Source of the DNA: Parasitella parasitica
Lineage: Eukaryota; Mucoromycota; Mucoromycetes; Mucorales; Mucoraceae
Direction: 5' to 3'
Length of the DNA stretch: 64,000 nt
NCBI GenBank assembly: GCA_025201805.1
Contig: MU619270.1
Location: forward strand, 100,172 to 164,171
Shown: positions 9,646-19,238 of the stretch, one piece after another
How the letters are laid out: the number at the start of each line of letters is the position of its first letter
How positions within the stretch are numbered: position 1 is the first letter of the stretch
Notes under the pieces: generated by a model
What the model saw: only the letters and a program-made list of their open reading frames with translations
The model's database searches: none
What the model was told of the DNA's origin: nothing
Made by a program: the position numbers and the translations under genes

Positions 9646-11677
9646 ATGTTGGCTTTGAAAAAGTTGTCGACTCTGCTAACGACTGTTGCTCAACCAGCTC
9701 TCCATCGCCAATTGAGGAGCTATCCGTTGATTCGAGGCCGCACTGTGATTGTACCACAGTATCAGACGCTGAAGCGCTACACCACCACTACTTCCAACGC
9801 GGCTGAAGCAGAGGACAGCTCTGCCGCCGCCGCCGCCGCCGCCGCAGAAAACACAAACGACCATCATGCTGTGGTCTCTACATTTGATCTGTTCTCGATT
9901 GGCGTAGGGCCATCCTCCTCTCACACTGTCGGCCCAATGCGTGCAGCCAAGATTTTCATTACGGATTTGAAGGAACACAAGGTTCTGGACAAAGTAGCAA
10001 CTCTTCGAGTAGGTAATGTATCAAAGTCTCTATTAATAGCTATCTTTCCGGACGATATATGATAAGGCAATTGATTATCGTCATGGATCCGAGGAAGCAG
10101 AAGCCTATCTTTTCCCTCTGCTATATGACTAAATGCGGAAAATTAACCTCCCTTTTTTTCCTTGTTTGAATTAGATTTATTTGGATCCCTTGCTTTGACA
10201 GGCGTAGGTCATGGTACTCCCGAAGCTGTGCTCATGGGCATTGAAGGTGAGAGTCCTGACAAGGTCGAAACATCCACTATCCTATCCCGCGTAAAAGACA
10301 TCCAAACAAACAAGTCCATTCGCTTGGATGGATCCCATCGCATCACGTTTGACTACGAGAAAAACATGGTCTTCAACTATTTCAAGACTCTGCCACAGCA
10401 CCCCAACGGCCTCCGTTTTTGTGCATATGACAAGGACTCCAACCTGGTGGCTACTAACGAATACTTTAGTATCGGCGGTGGTTTTGTTGTCAATGCTGAA
10501 ACTCAGCTGGATCACGGTGAAAATGTCTACTACAAGCAGATCAACAAGAAGGATGCCGTCGTCGCTGAACGCCGTGAGCAAGACATCGCCGTTGTATCGT
10601 TGCCCTTCCGCAACTCAGAGGAGCTGTTGGCCGTCTGTAAGCGTGAAAACATGACAATCGCCCAAGTCGTTTTTGAAAACGAGTTGAAATGGAGTACTCC
10701 TCAGGAAATTAGAGAGAAACTTTTACGAATCTGGAACACCATGGACGATAGTATTCGCAATGGCGTTATGGCTTCTCCTGACGACTATTTGCCCGGCTCT
10801 CTCCGTGTAAAACGTCGTGCGCCTAGATTATACAACAAGCTTTTGAAAGGTTTGTATGGCGCCCCTTTGAATCAGACTGGTGGCTACAGTCAGTCTTATA
10901 TACCTGCAAATGGATCCCAAGAAGAACCTGCAATGGCCCCTCTGTCTGACAATGGCCGTTCGCAGCATCCTCTTGCGCTTACATTTTTACCAAAAAAACC
11001 CAAAAAGAAGTTTGTCTTGCCTGCTCTCGACTATCTCTCTGTCTACGCCATTGCTGTCAATGAAGAAAACGCTTGTGGTGGTCGTGTAGTAACAGCTCCT
11101 ACTAATGGTGCTGCCGGTACTATTCCTTCTGTCCTGAAATACTATCTTGAGTTCATCTCGGAGAACCCTGAAAGAGATGTCATGGAATTCTTGCTGACAA
11201 CCTCTGCTATCGGCATGTTGTTCAAACGTGGTGCCAGTATATCAGGTAAATATGCAGTATACTTTCTTGCAACTGACAATCGCAACTTTGACTCTAATAC
11301 ATGTCTTTACAGCTGCTGAGGTCGGTTGTCAAGGTGAGGTTGGCGTGGCTTGTTCAATGGCTGCGGCTGGCTTTACTGCTGTTATGGGCGGTTCCGTAGA
11401 CCAGGTTGAGAATGCTGCTGAAATCGGGATGGAGCATAACTTGGGTTTGACCTGTGACCCAATTGGCGGTCTTGTTCAGGTACCATGTATTGAACGTAAT
11501 GCACTTGCTGCTGTCAAGGCTATTGCTGCTGCTCAATTGGCTTTAAATGGTGAAGGCGATCATCGTGTTTCGCTTGATCAAGTCATTGAAACTATGCGCC
11601 AAACCGGTGTTGATATGATGTCCAAATACAAGGAGACCAGCCAAGGCGGTTTAGCTGTTAATGTTCCTTTGTGTTAA
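9646..11677 (+). CDS. Iron-sulfur L-serine dehydratase (SdaA type), probably mitochondrial
   Basis: Three exons (9646-10012, 10175-11245, 11313-11677) encode 600 aa. The enzyme deaminates L-serine to pyruvate and ammonia with a [4Fe-4S] cluster. After an N-terminal extension, [19 protein letters not shown] opens the beta-domain. The alpha-domain carries [20 protein letters not shown]. Cys485, Cys527 and Cys538 have the spacing (42, 11) of the cluster ligands in bacterial single-chain SdaA. The first 80 residues are Arg/Ser/Thr-rich and nearly free of acidic residues until about residue 55, a typical mitochondrial presequence, followed by an Ala8 run from a GCC repeat at 9823-9846. An extra low-complexity insert of roughly 45-50 residues precedes the alpha-domain, which explains part of the length excess over the ~455-aa bacterial enzymes. 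Most fungal serine dehydratases are PLP enzymes, so this type is notable. Confidence 0.93.
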
Positions 11678-11844
11678 TATAGAAGCGGCTTTCATCATAT
11701 ACAAACATACACTTTATAACTCAATTCATGCAATTCCTCTCTTTCAGACATACATATTTTACTTGTTTTATTTATTTATTTATCTACATAAACATGTTTT
11801 TACGACATTTTGTTTAAGTTTTTCCTTTTATGTTGACATATAAT

Positions 11845-11876
<32 letters not shown>

Positions 11877-12074
11877 CGTATATTTGTGCGATCAGATTCA
11901 CTTTGGCATCTCCGAACCAAGAGACAAAGATCGCACATTAACTTATGACAACAGAACATTCGACTTGAGTCGCAAACAAAAGAACAGTAGCCAAGAGCCG
12001 CAAGGAATCTCGTATATTGTGATCGTCATTCTATTGATTAAAAAGCGATCAACGCTTTTATTTCTAGAATTGAT
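11678..12074. other. Convergent 3' flank with a poly(A) tract
   Basis: This region lies between the serine dehydratase stop and the displaced 3' end of the minus-strand F-box gene. It has a 27-nt adenine run at 11850-11876. No gene is recognisable. Confidence 0.5.
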
Positions 12075-12423
12075 TTATACGTAATCATATAAAAAAGTGA
12101 ATACTCGTTGGATCGTAGTGCCATACGAATAAGATAAAGACGACGGTAGCAAACTCTGGGTAGTAGATTGAACATTTGTCTCTTTTAGCTGAGCTCCCGC
12201 GTCAAACTTTGTTTTAATGGCAATGGCTCCAACATTAATTTTTAGACTTTTCAAAGAATTAGATATAATGGCAATTCGGGGAAACTTGTTATAATATCCT
12301 GATAGACAGCTTTGCGAGATTTGTTCACTGAGAGTAGATATACCGGGCATTAGGAGATGATAGGAATTTTGTGGAGCATCGTTCTTTTCTGTAATCAGGA
12401 GAATCTTTTGATCGTCAAGATAC
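12075..12423 (-). pseudogene. Out-of-frame C-terminal segment of the F-box gene
   Basis: About 115 codons, in the frame next to that of the F-box gene upstream, continue its homology to the intact paralogue at 14766-16601. The segment KILLITEKNDAPQNSYHLL aligns with KVLLVTQKTNAPHGNYYFL, and SLKINVGAIAIKTKFD aligns with CLKINLGALVINVKFD. The frames separate at an A8 run (12424-12431 as T8 on the plus strand). One extra A would restore continuity. Either the gene has recently lost its C-terminus or the homopolymer is miscalled. Confidence 0.75.
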
Positions 12424-13855
12424 TTTTTTTTCGAGCTGGGCGTTTCAAGTATTGATAAAGTTTCAAAATTTGTTTGAGGAAAGGATATATACAGTAATGG
12501 CCTTTTTCATAGGAACAGCAAGTATTGATAGTCAAGTGCCTCAAATTTGGAGCAGATTGAGCAACCTTTTCACAGAGCGCTTCACTGATCTCTTCATCGC
12601 ATAAAAATTCCAAACTAGTTAATTTGTCCAAGCTGTCAAATGGGATAATGTCATTCAATTTGTCTACTAATGATTTTTCGCTTTGATGACTATCCGAATA
12701 ACCTATATAGTTTGTTTCTAATTGCTCAAACGAGCCGATAAACGATATGGTGTCCTTACAGACAGGTGGGACATGTCCATGTATTTGGAAATTGAACGTT
12801 GTGACCCCAGTGTTGCTACATTTAGTTACATCTAACAACCCTTGCCAAAAACTATCAGAATGATGCTGAATTTTTACTTGGTTTGTTGGACTTTTCAAGT
12901 CTAGAAGCAGATCCTTGAAATGCTCCATCTTGAATATATCTGGAACAATTAATTGAACTGTGCTTATATCTTTGACCGCATCTACAATGCGCTTGGAAGA
13001 GTTTTCGAGATATGTAATAGTTGCTTTGGATACATTGGGATACTTGTATACAAGGTACTCTATCATGTGAGGGTCTTCTAGTTTTCCTACTTTAAATATA
13101 CGCAGGCTTGAAACTTGTTTTACTTTACTTGAAAGCCATTTCTTGAATTCAGCTTTCTCCATGGAACATTCAACAGTAGAACCCCATGTGAATTCCAGAA
13201 TCTCCAGATGCTTACATTTGTTAAGAATATTTTCCAGTTCCATGAAATTGGTAGACCCATTATCAGAACAAGCCAGACCATAAAGATCTAAAGCGAGTTT
13301 GTTTAGGCTTTTGAACTCGTCCAGACGAGTGACGATTGATTGCGATGACCCAGAAATTTCAAATGGTAAAAAGGAAACGCTTAGCTCTCTCAGTGAATCT
13401 TTGAAATGAAGCATTGCATCAAAATATTTGTTGTTTGTTGTATATAGCTTGGGTAATGCTTGAAGTCTATCAAATTTGCTTGATTTGTGTTGAGTAATAC
13501 CAAGAAAATGATTGAATAGCGTTTGACTCATCTTGCCTTGAAAGTATTTGATATTTGGTGTTAACGCTAGGTCAAGTACCAATTTTTGTAATGGCAGATT
13601 CAAGTCATCCATATATGATAGGTATATTTTATTGATAAACTGAGCGAGCTGTGGTTTCATTTTTAAATGGTAATGAAACTGAGCGATGTTCTTTCTTGTT
13701 AATTTCAACTTTTGACCGAACATTGCTACCTCGGCAAGAGGATTCCACTGCTTACAAGTTAGCCGACAATTAGCTAGTCCATTTACTGATCCAACTAGAT
13801 CAAATATGATGAACCACAGTTCGGTAGGCAAAGTTTGGCAAAAAGCATACTTCAT
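12395..13855 (-). CDS. F-box/LRR-like protein, C-terminus cut by a frameshift
   Basis: An intronless frame of 486 aa. Residues 8-50 form an F-box-like module (LPTELWFIIFDLV ... CRLTCKQWNPLA), which would bind SKP1 in an SCF ubiquitin ligase. The rest is a series of degenerate leucine-rich segments, the expected substrate-binding part. Its paralogue is about 900 bp upstream on the same strand, with the same N-terminal layout. The start at 13855 was chosen because it places the F-box near the N-terminus, as in the paralogue; the frame remains open 42 codons further but that part is Tyr/Ile low-complexity sequence. The frame ends shortly after an A8 run, and the missing C-terminus sits in the neighbouring frame. 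Substrate unknown. Confidence 0.8.
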   Translation of the reverse strand: MKYAFCQTLPTELWFIIFDLVGSVNGLANCRLTCKQWNPLAEVAMFGQKLKLTRKNIAQFHYHLKMKPQLAQFINKIYLSYMDDLNLPLQKLVLDLALTPNIKYFQGKMSQTLFNHFLGITQHKSSKFDRLQALPKLYTTNNKYFDAMLHFKDSLRELSVSFLPFEISGSSQSIVTRLDEFKSLNKLALDLYGLACSDNGSTNFMELENILNKCKHLEILEFTWGSTVECSMEKAEFKKWLSSKVKQVSSLRIFKVGKLEDPHMIEYLVYKYPNVSKATITYLENSSKRIVDAVKDISTVQLIVPDIFKMEHFKDLLLDLKSPTNQVKIQHHSDSFWQGLLDVTKCSNTGVTTFNFQIHGHVPPVCKDTISFIGSFEQLETNYIGYSDSHQSEKSLVDKLNDIIPFDSLDKLTSLEFLCDEEISEALCEKVAQSAPNLRHLTINTCCSYEKGHYCIYPFLKQILKLYQYLKRPARKKSILTIKRFS

Positions 13856-13932
13856 TTTTTGCTTTGAATACTTGTATTTGCAATTATATATGCAAAAGAA
13901 AAAAACCCCATTTTGTTGTTTTCCGCAACTTG

Positions 13933-13964
<32 letters not shown>

Positions 13965-14765
13965 ATCAAGTAAATGAACACTAAGAGCTAGCTCAAACTT
14001 GACAAAGGCGTTATCGTTGCCTATTATATTTATTTCAATATTATTCAAAACAATGAATTTTCACAATGAACAATTTTATAGAACGTAGTGGCAATTGATT
14101 TCCATCTTGGAATGATTTATTGTGGCCATTCAAGTTTAAAGATATACTGAATGCTTTTGTGCTGAAGCACAATGCCATTTGACTAACTTCAACTTTGTGC
14201 AAAATTTATCAGCCAAAAGGCCCATCAGTAACTTGAACCTATAAAAACTGATATTATGGGTATAACTTAATATTAAAGGGCGTTGCTGTTCGCGCAATCA
14301 ATTATTACTTGATGTGCAATTGGGCATAAATGGCGATTCCAAACCGTTGTGAAGAACTGAGAATGATACCAGAGATCTACCTTCCATGAGTATAATAGCC
14401 CCGAGAAATAATATATCGAAGGATAGCCTTATAGACCAAAGGCTTCTTTAAGTAGTCAACCCAATGTTCTTTTTTTTAAAACTGCTGATAAAGACGGTCT
14501 TTCATGGCAGAGATGATTTTCATCACATTGATAAAAAAGATAGATTTAAAATAAAAATAAAAAAAAAAGCATAAGGTGTTTATTCATAAATTTAAAACAT
14601 GTTCATGTATAAAAAATGCCCATGTAAACGATGTATGTAAGGCCATATAAATATAATCATAGTATTATCTGCATAGAGTCAAACGAATGAAAGTGGATCA
14701 CATAAAAACAATCAAAATATTCGCATATGTTCATAAGAGTTGTTTAACCTTTGATTTTCAAAGGA
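13856..14765. other. Spacer between the two F-box paralogues
   Basis: About 900 bp, A+T-rich, with a TA dinucleotide run near 13934-13963 in the presumed 5' leader of the downstream F-box gene. No additional gene is supported. Confidence 0.5.
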
Positions 14766-16601
14766 TTAATTTCGGTCGATTTGAAACTCTTTGTCAAACT
14801 TCACGTTAATGACAAGGGCACCAAGATTAATTTTCAAGCAGTTCAAAGACTTAAACGTAAGGCGGATCACCGGAATGTTTCTAAGATCATCTGGAACATC
14901 TCTCTGAGATATTTGCTCACATCGAGAGGGCGCACCGGGTGTCAAGAAATAGTAGTTTCCATGTGGAGCATTGGTTTTTTGCGTTACCAATAGAACCTTT
15001 TGAACCTGAGAACATTTATCTGTTGAACAAAATCGTCTGACCAAAGACACCGCTTCAAGATCTACTTCGGGAAGAGATATAATATGCTCTTCATCATAGC
15101 AGAAGCAAGTGCCCAGGGTTAAGCTCTTTAAATCGGGAACTGGATTGTAAGCAATTTCTTCACAGATATCTTCATTGGTCTTTTCGTCGCTGAAGAGTTC
15201 CAAGCTAGTCAATTTGTTCAACTGATCAAATGGAATTATCTGCATCAATTCACAAAATTCTTCACTGGCAGTAGGCTGCTCAGTATTGTCCAATCTTCCC
15301 ATTAAAGGATGTCCAGTTTCATCAAATCTTCTTGAGGTAGGCTGCTCAAAGTCTTCGTCGTCTATTTCATCGATAAACTCCGTAGGGTAATCGATATAGT
15401 TTATTCCCAAGTGAGACACTGGCGAAACAGACAACATAATTTCTTTGTGGATTGCCTGAGCATATCCATTTACTAGGATATTGAAGTGTGTGGTTCCAGT
15501 GCTTTTAAATTTGGTTATTTCCAATAATCCATTTCCAGAGGTATTTTCCAAACGCTGCAGAATACGCAATTGATTTGTTGCACTCTTCATTCTTCGAAGC
15601 AAATTCATGAGACCTTGGTAAAGATCCGTATTTGAATTGAGACTTTCAACGTTAGGCATATATCCAATCACTTGAAACATGTCAATATTCTTCACTTCCT
15701 CCATAATGCGATCAGAAAAGTCCTTGATATACCCAACAGTCATATTTGAAACGCTGGGATACTTGTATAAAAGATACTCTATTATAAGAGGGCTATATAC
15801 TGTACCGAGCTTCAATGTATGAACGTTTCGTACTTGTTGTACATTGTGGAGCTTAAGAAAATCCTTAAACTCCTTTTTTCCCATAGTGGTGGACCGGTAA
15901 TCCACGATTAAAGTAAGCGAGGTAAGATTTTTGGTACACTTGCTAAGAATATTGTCGATCTCAATGTATTCCATAGAGACTTCACGAAGGTGAGGCATGC
16001 CACAAAGGTCCAAACTGAGCTCAGTCAAGTTTTCGAATTCGTTCAGTCGAGGGATGACACATAAAGTTTGTTCAGGAATTTCAAAAGGGTACTTTACTAC
16101 GCTCAAATGTGTCAAAGATTCTTTGAAAAACAGGAGCGTCTTATAATAGTTAGGTCTTGTGGTGGAAGCACCAATTGGTCTTCTTCTAGAGAAATTCGGC
16201 AACGATTTCAGCCCACTTAGTTTGCTTGGTGAATTTTGAGCAATTTCCAAGAGATGGCCAAATAGTTCTTCGTTCATTTCGCCTTTCAAATATCTGATTT
16301 TGGATGTCAAAGCAATGTCGAGTAATTTCGTTTCCAATGGCAAGGAGAGAAAATCACAAACATAAATATCCTTGATGAATTCAGCCATCTTTGGATTTTT
16401 TTCCAAATGATAAATAAACTTGATGGTCTTCTCTACAGTTGTTAATTCTAAGTTTTGACCAAACATTACTTCCTCGGCATAAGGATTCCAATCTCTGCAA
16501 ACCAATCGGCAATTGCCTATCCATTTCACAGAATTGACTTGGTGAAATACCATGCACCATATTTCCAGAGGTAAGGTGAATTTTTCGTATGGGCGTTCCA
16601 T
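14766..16601 (-). CDS. F-box/LRR-like protein (intact paralogue)
   Basis: A single exon of 611 aa from the ATG at 16601. An in-frame ATG at 16649 would add 16 mostly Phe/Lys/Tyr residues. The F-box begins at about residue 9 (LPLEIWCMVFHQV ... CRLVCRDWNPYAE) and is followed by leucine-rich repeat-like segments to the C-terminus, the usual architecture of substrate receptors of SCF ubiquitin ligases. Similarity to the gene at 12395-13855 runs over the whole length, including MFGQ-L-L after the F-box and a shared LKINLGA-type C-terminus, so the pair is a tandem duplication. An acidic insert near residues 390-430 (DEIDDEDFEQPTSRRFDE) is absent from the other copy. Substrate unknown. Confidence 0.82.
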   Translation of the reverse strand: MERPYEKFTLPLEIWCMVFHQVNSVKWIGNCRLVCRDWNPYAEEVMFGQNLELTTVEKTIKFIYHLEKNPKMAEFIKDIYVCDFLSLPLETKLLDIALTSKIRYLKGEMNEELFGHLLEIAQNSPSKLSGLKSLPNFSRRRPIGASTTRPNYYKTLLFFKESLTHLSVVKYPFEIPEQTLCVIPRLNEFENLTELSLDLCGMPHLREVSMEYIEIDNILSKCTKNLTSLTLIVDYRSTTMGKKEFKDFLKLHNVQQVRNVHTLKLGTVYSPLIIEYLLYKYPSVSNMTVGYIKDFSDRIMEEVKNIDMFQVIGYMPNVESLNSNTDLYQGLMNLLRRMKSATNQLRILQRLENTSGNGLLEITKFKSTGTTHFNILVNGYAQAIHKEIMLSVSPVSHLGINYIDYPTEFIDEIDDEDFEQPTSRRFDETGHPLMGRLDNTEQPTASEEFCELMQIIPFDQLNKLTSLELFSDEKTNEDICEEIAYNPVPDLKSLTLGTCFCYDEEHIISLPEVDLEAVSLVRRFCSTDKCSQVQKVLLVTQKTNAPHGNYYFLTPGAPSRCEQISQRDVPDDLRNIPVIRLTFKSLNCLKINLGALVINVKFDKEFQIDRN

Positions 16602-17152
16602 TTTTGATTCGTATGTTTGATAAAGAAAAAAAAAGAAACTCTTCTGCATCTTTCCACCTCATTTATATACGAGGCCAAGCATATATTGATGGTAAGGCTG
16701 GATTAGAGCTTGAACTGGTCATCAGCATCCGTAAGCTGCTTACTGGGTATATTGTATTAATTGAGCATGATAATGAGCTTGATCTCATGACTTTTTGTAG
16801 TCAAATAACGTTGCTTAACCAAGGTGGCTATTATACTCGTATTACTATTATCAAGGCCTCGGGGTCTCTTATTTTCTGACATGTATCGTACCAGTGAAAA
16901 TTTCTTTTTTAGTAACCAATAGCGCAAGTATAATGCGTGGCTACCTATCTCCTTCATTATGCGACATATGTCACGGGCCTCTTTTACAGTAATTAGAAGT
17001 GTCTGTCTTTGGAAATATTCTCAAAATCTTTCCCTTGTAAGCAAAGTGGGAATGTTTTCTTTGAAGTATTTAACAAGATGCGTAATTTCAACGTTATATT
17101 CGATAGCTTTTCGCGCATTTTATTATCATATGTATACAGCTCAATCTCGTTA
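16602..17152. other. Intergenic region between F-box and LEA-2-like genes
   Basis: About 550 bp without a supported gene; it contains the 5' flank of the F-box gene and the 3' flank of the membrane protein. Short open frames on both strands show no family signature. Confidence 0.5.
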
Positions 17153-18164
17153 CTAATTGTCTTTGCTCTCATCATCTTCTTCATTCCCTTTGTCAAAGAG
17201 CTTAGGGCTCACTCGCATCCCCATTGTCAATTGTCCAGACTTTATAAAACATCGATTGTCAGTGTTTTTTCGGGGGGGGGGGAGAATAGATATGTATATA
17301 TATTTATATACTTACTGATATTGGGCAAGGGAAGTATGAGGACTGGTGAATAGTTGGCGATATCGCTATTCCTGCAATTCTAATTGTTGGGACTATGTCA
17401 TATTCAATGTAAAGATCCTCCTTATCAGAACCACCAAGCAAGCCACATTTAGAAGCAATGTCTGTAAGCATTGCATAACCTTCATCTTTAATTGGATCAT
17501 AATGTATTGAGAAAGGAAATGTAAAGTTGCTAATCCCGTACGATCTTATATTTACGTTGTAGATCTCACCACCCCCTACCGAAACTTTAGGAGCAGTAGG
17601 GTAGTAAGCCTATATATACAGCATGAGGATCTTTTACATTCTCATTCGCTCTATTTTGCTTACAATGGCTCGGATTGATTCAAAGGTTATACTTTCAATG
17701 TTGTCGTTTACAACACCAATTTTGAGACCAAAGTTAACGCTGAAAGCGAGAGTATTATTTGATTTCTCGAATGGAGCGTAACCATCAGGATGTTTTGTAG
17801 GCCCGTTAAAATCGACTTTGGGAATTTTGAATATGGCTGCCAGGACACCAACAATAATCAAAAATATGATGAACAACAAGAGCAGTGTACAACAGCCATA
17901 TCTTGCCCACATTGGCAGACAAGGACAGCAGATGCAGCACAAATAGTGTTTCAATGAGCGTCTTTTGTTCTCAATTTCACCTAAAAAGTGGTATAATGGT
18001 TAACATAGCAACACTTTGAAAAAATCCTTACCATCAGGCACTTGCTCAAAATGCTCTACGGCTGTCTTTTCATCTTTTCTTACGAAATAGTGGTCATTAT
18101 GTTGCTGATCTGACATGAAACTGCTATCTGCAGTCGTTATAGGCGGTGGCTGATTAAAATTCAT
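17153..18164 (-). CDS. Single-pass membrane protein with LEA-2/WHy-like domain
   Basis: Four exons (18164-18032, 17980-17664, 17609-17316, 17239-17153) give 276 aa with all phases consistent. The N-terminal ~60 residues are hydrophilic and cytosolic, followed by a Cys cluster (CCICCPCLP, a likely palmitoylation site) and one transmembrane helix (about 68-92, LLLLFIIFLIIVGVLAA). The C-terminal part, with alternating hydrophobic residues and FPFSIHYDP, resembles the LEA-2 (water-stress, WHy) fold of plant and fungal membrane proteins. The last exon supplies an acidic tail ending KDN. It is supported by a consensus GTAAGT donor and a CTGAC branch-like site, but its acceptor is AAG. Without that splice the protein would end three residues after CPIS. 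Function unknown; orientation is inferred as type II. Confidence 0.68.
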
Positions 18165-19238
18165 TCGCCTTCAAATATGAATCGAGGTTAAAAGAGCAAG
18201 AAAAATGAAACGCATTTTATAATTTGTGATGAACTGAAAGTGATGATCTGCTTGCATTCAACATGCAGCCAAGTATCAAATCTGCACAAGCAGTGAAGCT
18301 ATATAGATAGCCAAAATCGATTTTTAAAATCGGGCTCAAGTGTATAATACATCAAATGTTTTCCTTGTCCGCGCTTTGGTTTGAGAAGAACGCCTTTGAT
18401 ACGAAAGAGTATGTTCATTTATACCATTTTGGCATTGCGCTGCATGTCAGTGTATTGATATGCATAGCAATTTTGTAATGCTGTGTTTCCACCCTCACTT
18501 TACGAAAACTCTGCCTACTTTTCAGAGCTATTTTTGGCATGTGTGTAAAAACAGCCATTTTCCGAAGAGCCCACAAGTCGTCCTGAATAATTGAGCTAGC
18601 CTGTTCAAATGATTGAAGCTAACTTGCCCCGCATTTTAAATATAGATGAACTATAGTTTACAGATTATTTTGACTAGCTTCTGGCAAGGTTTTGGCTAGC
18701 TGATTAATAATTTAGGGATTACATTGTTCGAAAATTAGATGAAGTCTCTATAGCATCTCCAATGGTGCATCAGATCACAAACAAATCACAACCTTGGAAT
18801 ATTTTAAACGGTAGAAAAGAATGAGCAAGATTATTTCTAGGTTCAATTGGAGAAATAATACCAAACCCTTTCTCATTATGGCACTCATAACGCTTCTCAT
18901 TATAGCTCTTTGTTAGATTCGGAATGCTATTACAAGAAAAGCTGTACTCATTAAACAGGTGAAGACAGATAGCCTTTTATGGAAACTTTCTTACAAGTAC
19001 CCCACTGGTAAATGAAGTGTATAATCCACGTCCGTGTTTTTTGAAAATCTTTTTTTTTTTTTTTCTACAAGGAACTGATACAGTGCTTTGTTGTACATAT
19101 AACATATATCTCAATTCTATATAATTTTAAATACTCTTTTCTCTTCAACATACACTGTTTTCATGTACTAACACCCCATCAAATTATAACCTTGATTAGA
19201 CATACAAAAGTACACTTGACGGAAACATATCAAGCAAA
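18165..19238. other. Divergent intergenic region upstream of TRA1
   Basis: About 1.07 kb between the divergent LEA-2-like gene and TRA1. It must carry both promoters. There is a T18 tract near 19050-19064 and A+T-rich sequence before the TRA1 start. No gene is visible. Confidence 0.5.
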
